Origin: Oscillospiraceae bacterium
GTDB lineage: Bacteria; Bacillota; Clostridia; Oscillospirales; Ruminococcaceae
DNA length: 10,872 nt
Assembly: GCA_014858325.1 (NCBI GenBank)
Contig: RKCM01000194.1
Span: 1 to 10,872 of the forward strand
Direction: 5' to 3'
The translations under genes were made by a program, and so were the position numbers. The notes below the pieces were generated by a model. The model was not told where the DNA came from, made no database searches, and saw only the letters and a list, made by a program, of their open reading frames with translations. Numbering within the stretch: the first letter of the stretch is position 1; every line of letters begins with the position of its first letter. Shown here piece after piece: positions 6,706 to 10,872 of this stretch.

Positions 6706-8982
6706 CTAACCGGCCGGGACCGTTTCCGCTGCGGGAGCCGCTTCTTCGGCCGTGTCGCCGTCCACGGTCTCCTCTGTAGGAACATCCGTCTCCAGCGGCG
6801 TTTCCGGCTGGGCCAGCGGTGCCGTCGTGTTCTCCGTCACGGCGGGCTGGGCCGGCATGGCAGCATCTGCTGTGTTGGGTGCATCGGGCGCGTCCTCTGC
6901 CGTCTCGTCCGCAGCCGTCTCCTCCACGTGCAGCGTGCCGTTCTGCATGGCGAAGTAGGCGTTGAAGATATCCGCCACCAGCTGGCCCGTGCGTGCGCCT
7001 GCGCCGCCGTACTCCACCACAATGCCAATGGCGATCTGCGGGTCTTCCACAGGGCCGTAGGCGATCATGGTGGCGTTGGTGTAGTGCTTGCGGGTACTGC
7101 CGGCGTAGTAGCTCTCGCTGCGCTGGGGGCTGCCCGTTTTGCAGGCGATGGTGTAGGGATAGCTGGCCAGCGCCGGGATGGTCTGGGCCACGCCGATCAT
7201 GCCCTGCTGCACCAGATCGAAGGTATCGCCCCGGTCCTCGATGACGTCCATCACCTCGGGCTGGGTAGTGCTGAGCACCGCCCCGGTGTTGGTGTCGAGG
7301 ATGGCTTTTACAAAGTGGGTGCGGTAGCGGGTGCCCCGGTTGGCGATGGTGGCCGCGTAGGTGGCCAGCTGCACCGGGGTGACGACGGTGTTGCCCTGGC
7401 CGATGGCGGCCTGCACCTCCAGCGAGGCGGTGTAGTTGGAGTCATGCTTGGTGGTCAGGCGGCCCAGCGCCTCGCTCACCTCCACGCCGGTACGCTGGCC
7501 CAGGCCCAGCTTATAGGCGTAGGCGTCGTAAACATCACTGGTCACCCGGCGGCCCACATCGTAGAAGAAGATGTTGCAGCTCCACTTGATGGCCGTGATG
7601 ACGTCGATGTTGCCCGAGTGACCGTGGCGGGTGCACTTGGGGTGGTAATCCTGAAAGTAATTGTACACGCCATTGCAGTAGACCGTGGAATTGCGGTTGA
7701 TGACGCCGGAATCCAGCGCCGCAATGGCGACGGAAGGCTTATAGGTGGAGCCGGGGGTATACAGGCCCTGCAGCGCCCGGTTGAACAGCGGCATCCCCTC
7801 GTCGGCGCTGTAGGCGCTGTACTGGGTGGCGTAGAGGTTCTGGTCAAAGCTGGGGTAGTTGGCGGAAGCCAGCACGCTGCCGTCCTTGATATCCAGCACC
7901 ACCACCGCGCCTGCGTTGGCCCGGGCACCGTCGGTGCCGTAGGTCTGGCTGATGCGCTCAATGTTCTGGGCCAGCGCCTGATCGACGGCTTTCTGAAAAT
8001 CGCTGTTCACCGTCAGCTGCACGGTGTGGCCCGGCTCGGGCACCGTGGTCAGGGCTGTGGAGACGATGACGCCGTCCGAGTTGCGGGTGATGGTCTCCAC
8101 GCCGTCCTTGCCCCGCAGCTCGTCCTCGTAGGCCGATTCCAGCCCCGAGATGCCGATGACATCGTTCATATTGTAGCCCTTATCCCGCAGCGGGTAGGTG
8201 GTCTGGCCGTTTTCGTCGGTGATCTTCCATTTTTCGGCGGTGATCTTTCCCACCCGGCCCAGCACATGGGGCAGGGTCGTCCCCTGCTCATAGCTGCGGG
8301 TGGAGGTCTCCACGATCTCCACGCCCGGCAGCGAAAGGCTGTGCTCCTTAATAGTAGCCACCGTCACGTCGCTGACGTTTTCGGCCATGACAAAGTTGTT
8401 CACATTGGAGAACGCCTGCAGCTGCATCTCGTAGTGGATGCCAGCCAGCACCCGCTGCCAGTGGAGGGACCAGCCCTCCAGCTTGTAGTCCTCCACCAGC
8501 TTTTCCATCACATCGTCAGCGGTGGCATACTGCTGCAGGCCCAGGCCCTCCTTCATGTTGGCAAGGGCCTTCTGGTCGCTGGCGCTGTCGGCGGCAGCGG
8601 TAAACTCGTAGTGGCCCGCCGCGTCCGGCTCGCCGATGAGGAGGCTGTCGTTCCAGCTCTCACCGCTGGCCTGCAGCAGCTCCACGATGCGCTGCAGCAT
8701 CCCGTCCAGATCCTCGTCGCCCATCAGCAGCTTGCTGAGGACCACGTTGTAGCTGGTGGTGCTGGCGGCAATGCGCTTGCCCTCGCTGTCCACGATGTCA
8801 CCGCGGGCCGCCGTCACCGTAAAGTTGTAATCGGTGGTGTTGGTGGCACGAGCCTTGAAGCTGTCGCCGTTGACCAGCTGCAAAAAAATGAGCCGCAGCA
8901 CATACAGGCCGATCAGCACCGCCGCTACGGCGATGAGCAGCCGCATCCGATTTACGACAGCCTTCCGTTCGTCTTGATTCAT
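6706..8982 (-). CDS. mrdA: Penicillin-binding protein 2 (elongasome transpeptidase)
   Basis: Class B penicillin-binding protein that cross-links peptidoglycan during cell elongation with MreBCD and RodA. The 758 residues begin with a short cytoplasmic tail and a membrane anchor (about 13-37). A dimerisation/pedestal domain with RGDIVDSEGKRIA (60-72) follows, then the transpeptidase domain. Its three active-site motifs are all present: STYK at 412-415 (nucleophile S412), SCN at 468-470 and KTGS at 615-618. After about 685 there is a low-complexity tail of some 70 residues, rich in Ala, Glu, Asp, Thr and Pro, that lies outside the catalytic fold and on the extracellular side. The ATG follows GGGAGG by 8 bp and lies 34 bp after mreD. 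Position in the mre cluster supports the elongation role over a division role (FtsI). Confidence 0.93.
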   Translation of the reverse strand: MNQDERKAVVNRMRLLIAVAAVLIGLYVLRLIFLQLVNGDSFKARATNTTDYNFTVTAARGDIVDSEGKRIAASTTSYNVVLSKLLMGDEDLDGMLQRIVELLQASGESWNDSLLIGEPDAAGHYEFTAAADSASDQKALANMKEGLGLQQYATADDVMEKLVEDYKLEGWSLHWQRVLAGIHYEMQLQAFSNVNNFVMAENVSDVTVATIKEHSLSLPGVEIVETSTRSYEQGTTLPHVLGRVGKITAEKWKITDENGQTTYPLRDKGYNMNDVIGISGLESAYEDELRGKDGVETITRNSDGVIVSTALTTVPEPGHTVQLTVNSDFQKAVDQALAQNIERISQTYGTDGARANAGAVVVLDIKDGSVLASANYPSFDQNLYATQYSAYSADEGMPLFNRALQGLYTPGSTYKPSVAIAALDSGVINRNSTVYCNGVYNYFQDYHPKCTRHGHSGNIDVITAIKWSCNIFFYDVGRRVTSDVYDAYAYKLGLGQRTGVEVSEALGRLTTKHDSNYTASLEVQAAIGQGNTVVTPVQLATYAATIANRGTRYRTHFVKAILDTNTGAVLSTTQPEVMDVIEDRGDTFDLVQQGMIGVAQTIPALASYPYTIACKTGSPQRSESYYAGSTRKHYTNATMIAYGPVEDPQIAIGIVVEYGGAGARTGQLVADIFNAYFAMQNGTLHVEETAADETAEDAPDAPNTADAAMPAQPAVTENTTAPLAQPETPLETDVPTEETVDGDTAEEAAPAAETVPAG

Positions 8983-9016
8983 TCGGTTTCCTCCCGGCGG
9001 GGCGTTTTCGCAGGTC

Positions 9017-9550
9017 TCATACCACGCCGTTGTCGATCTTGAATTCGGTGCTGATCCGCCGGGCCGCCCAATAGATGGGCAGGCTGACAGGCAGCGTCAG
9101 CACCGCCGAGGGCAGCACAAACCACACCAAGCGTTCCAGTGCGCCGCTGTACCCCGGCATATAGTAGAAGAACAGCCAGTCGCAGGCCAGCACCAGCAGC
9201 GCCGCGCCTCCGGCCAGCGCCGCAAAGTTTTGCGGCGTATTTTGCAGATACAGCTGCACCACCGCCGAGAGCAGAAAGCTCAGGGCCATCAGCTCCAGCG
9301 CCAGCATCCCCACGGTGCGCCCGGCGGTGTAGTCCCACATCAGGCCGCACACCGCCCCAAAGATGGCCCCGGCAAACTCGCCCTCAAACACAGCGGCGGC
9401 AAGGCAGAGGGGCAGCAGGTACAGGGGCTTTGCACTCCCGAGCTGGAACAGCCCCGGCGTCGTTTGCAGCACCGTGCAAAGGAGCATCAGCAGCGCATAG
9501 CAGATCCATTTTTTGATCTGGCTGCTTTTGCGCCTGCGGCGTGATTCCAT
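9017..9550 (-). CDS. mreD: Rod shape-determining membrane protein MreD
   Basis: Integral membrane partner of MreC in the elongasome. The 177 residues begin with a basic cytoplasmic segment (MESRRRRKSSQIKK) and then hold about five or six hydrophobic helices (roughly 15-33, 40-57, 60-80, 84-104, 110-129 and 140-162), as expected for MreD, which is poorly conserved in sequence. The motif GLMWDYTAGRTVGM (70-83) is typical of the family. The start at 9550 is supported by GAGGAGG just after the mreC stop, with 11 bp between the genes. The frame extends upstream into mreC without a better start. The call rests on topology, length and position between mreC and mrdA. Confidence 0.88.
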   Translation of the reverse strand: MESRRRRKSSQIKKWICYALLMLLCTVLQTTPGLFQLGSAKPLYLLPLCLAAAVFEGEFAGAIFGAVCGLMWDYTAGRTVGMLALELMALSFLLSAVVQLYLQNTPQNFAALAGGAALLVLACDWLFFYYMPGYSGALERLVWFVLPSAVLTLPVSLPIYWAARRISTEFKIDNGVV

Positions 9551-9561
9551 AGCGCTCCTCC

Positions 9562-10392
9562 TCAGTTGTTGGTGATGATGAAAACGTGCTTGACGGTGCG
9601 GGGGTCGGCCCCGGGCCGGATGACCGCCACCGTGGATTTTCCGCTGGCTTCCGGCACCAGCTCCTGCACCACGCCCACCAGCACATCGGGCGGGAACACG
9701 CCGCCCAGGCCCGTGGTGATGACCTGATCGCTGGCTCTCGTCAGGGTGCTGCGGGAAAGGTTGGAGAGGATGCACAGGCCGTCGGCGGCATACTCGGCGC
9801 TGCCGGTGATGATGCCGTTGTCCCGGGTGCGGGAGACGACGCCTGCCGCGTTGAAGCTGGGGTGCAGGATGGTCATCACCTTGCAGCTGGTCAGGTCGGC
9901 TTCCGTCACCATGCCCAGCAGGTAGCCCTCGTCGCTGATGACGGTATCGCCGACGGCCACGCCGTCCAGCGTGCCCTTATCCAGCGTGAAGCCCCAGAAG
10001 GAATCCAGCGGGTCGCGGCCAATGACGAAGGAAGAGGCATAGCTCTTCTCGGGGTGCTGCTCCTGAATGTTGGTCAGCGCCTTGTAGGCCTCGTTCTCGG
10101 CCTTGAGCTTGTCGTAATCCACCATCTGGCTGCGCAGCTCGGCGTTTTCGGCGGTGAGCTGCTCGTTCTGCTCCAGAATGGCGTCGATGTTGGTGTATTT
10201 CTCCCACAGGGAGGATACGCCGCTGCTCACAGCCGCTGCCGCCCGCTGGAAAGGGGCTGCCGCCACGCTCAAAAGTTCCTGGGGGGCGGCGGTCAGGCGG
10301 CCGTTGGCCCCCGCGTAGGCCATGATGGCCACGAGGAAGACGGCGATGCCGATCAGGATCTTAAATTTCCAGGTATCGAAAAAATCTTTCAA
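9562..10392 (-). CDS. mreC: Rod shape-determining protein MreC (TTG start)
   Basis: Bitopic protein that links the MreB filament and PBP2 in the elongasome, with its main domain outside the membrane. From the TTG at 10392 it has 276 residues: a short cytoplasmic tail (KDFFDTWKFK), a membrane helix (about 10-28), a coiled coil (about 58-110, with NEQLTAENAELRSQ) and a double beta-barrel domain with VIGRDPLDSFWGFTLDKGT (123-141) and GLGGVFPPDVLVGVV (228-242). The TTG start is chosen because GGAGGG lies 8 bp upstream and the product begins like other MreC proteins. The alternative ATG at 10437 has no ribosome binding site and sits inside the stem of a terminator hairpin. It lies 57 bp after mreB and 11 bp before mreD. 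Confidence 0.9.
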   Translation of the reverse strand: MKDFFDTWKFKILIGIAVFLVAIMAYAGANGRLTAAPQELLSVAAAPFQRAAAAVSSGVSSLWEKYTNIDAILEQNEQLTAENAELRSQMVDYDKLKAENEAYKALTNIQEQHPEKSYASSFVIGRDPLDSFWGFTLDKGTLDGVAVGDTVISDEGYLLGMVTEADLTSCKVMTILHPSFNAAGVVSRTRDNGIITGSAEYAADGLCILSNLSRSTLTRASDQVITTGLGGVFPPDVLVGVVQELVPEASGKSTVAVIRPGADPRTVKHVFIITNN

Positions 10393-10411
10393 GGGGGGTC
10401 CCTCCGATTGC

Positions 10412-10443
10412 AAAAAAGCGCGGACAGCCGGAGCCATCCGCGC
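10412..10443 (-). terminator. Intrinsic terminator or attenuator between mreB and mreC
   Basis: In the minus-strand RNA GCGCGGAUGGC pairs with GGCUGUCCGCGC-type sequence as an 11-bp stem (two G-U pairs) closed by a C(UCCG)G tetraloop of the UNCG type, directly followed by U6. It starts 6 nt after the mreB stop codon and ends about 19 nt before the mreC TTG. A partial terminator here would lower mreC, mreD and mrdA output relative to mreB. Confidence 0.85.
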
Positions 10444-10449
10444 GTTTGG

Positions 10450-10872
10450 TTACATGTGAGCCCCGTCGGTGTCCAGCACGTCGTGCAGGACATCCACATG
10501 GTCCAGCACAGCGCCTGCGCCCTTGGCCACGCAGTCCAGTGGGTCTTCGGCCACATGGACGTCGATGCCCGTCTCGCTCTGGATCAGCTGGTCCAGGCCG
10601 CGCAGCAGTGCGCCGCCGCCCGTCAGGGTGATGCCGTGGTCGATGATATCGGCGCTCAGCTCCGGCGGGGTGCGCTCCAGCGTCTCCTTGATGGCGCTGG
10701 TGATCTTGACCAGGCACTCCAGCAGAGCCTCGCGGATGTCCTCGGAGTGGACGACGATGTTCTTGGGCAGGCCGTCCACCAGGTTGCGGCCCTTGATCTC
10801 CATGGTCATCTCGGGGTCCATGGGGTAGGCGGAGCCGATCTCGATCTTGATCTGCTCGGCGGTGCGCTCACC
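10450..10872 (-). CDS. mreB: Rod shape-determining protein MreB, 5' part outside window
   Basis: Bacterial actin homologue that forms membrane-associated filaments directing lateral wall synthesis. Only the last 140 residues are visible, starting GERTAEQIKIEIGSAYP, a hallmark of MreB. They include MEIKGRNLVDGLPK, the block TPPELSADIIDHGITLTGGGALLRGLD with the nucleotide-binding LTGGGA loop, and VAEDPLDCVAKGAG near the C-terminus. The last residues (LDTDGAHM) are a short unconserved tail. About 200 N-terminal residues lie beyond the right edge. It is the first visible gene of the mreBCD-mrdA cluster and is followed 6 nt later by a terminator hairpin. Paralogues such as Mbl share these motifs, but the neighbourhood favours MreB. 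Confidence 0.93.
   Translation of the reverse strand, partial: GERTAEQIKIEIGSAYPMDPEMTMEIKGRNLVDGLPKNIVVHSEDIREALLECLVKITSAIKETLERTPPELSADIIDHGITLTGGGALLRGLDQLIQSETGIDVHVAEDPLDCVAKGAGAVLDHVDVLHDVLDTDGAHM

Noticed and set aside
6142..9042. 966-codon plus-strand open frame opposite mgsA and mrdA
   Set aside because: Starts inside the terminator, spans two real genes and a promoter, and is His/Val/Gly-rich without any domain.
10393..10437. ATG start for mreC at 10437
   Set aside because: No ribosome binding site, and the ATG is part of the terminator stem.

Overview
The window looks like chromosomal core sequence from a GC-rich, low-branching Firmicute of the Oscillospiraceae/Ruminococcaceae type (Faecalibacterium-like is my best guess, from gene content and codon use only). 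Pointers to Firmicutes are RNase J, a GdpP-type cyclic-di-AMP phosphodiesterase, an mreBCD-PBP2-mgsA order, purine-rich Shine-Dalgarno sites and near-consensus sigma-A promoters. No mobile element, CRISPR array, tRNA or rRNA is visible.

Region A (1-4993, minus strand). A likely operon runs right to left: rnjA (RNase J), gdpP (membrane cyclic-di-AMP phosphodiesterase), then glf (UDP-galactopyranose mutase, cut by the left window edge). It starts at a strong promoter (TTGACA, 17 bp, TATACT) and has a leader of about 260 nt containing a strong hairpin just upstream of the rnjA ribosome binding site. The gdpP-glf gap is 6 bp, so these two are almost certainly co-transcribed.

Region B (5060-6143, plus strand). 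A divergent promoter drives rnhA (RNase HI) and a 170-residue protein overlapping it by ATGA. The second protein aligns by eye with the N-terminal domain of the tRNA 2-thiouridylase MnmA, but it has lost the PP-loop, the catalytic-cysteine segment and the C-terminal half. This is the most unusual gene in the window. The pair ends at a perfect 14-bp hairpin that also serves as terminator for the convergent mgsA.

Region C (6154-10872, minus strand). The cell-elongation cluster mreB (3' part only), mreC, mreD and mrdA (PBP2) is followed by mgsA (methylglyoxal synthase). An intrinsic terminator lies between mreB and mreC, inside which falls the apparent ATG of mreC; a TTG with a good Shine-Dalgarno just downstream is the better start. 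mgsA has its own probable promoter and replaces two active-site residues known from the E. coli enzyme. The min genes and rodA that often lie between PBP2 and mgsA in Clostridia are absent here.

Functionally, regions A and B combine RNA turnover (RNase J, RNase HI), second-messenger breakdown and a sugar-nucleotide step of the cell surface. Region C builds the lateral wall machinery. Long plus-strand open frames opposite rnjA, gdpP and mrdA are antisense shadows caused by GC-rich codon use.
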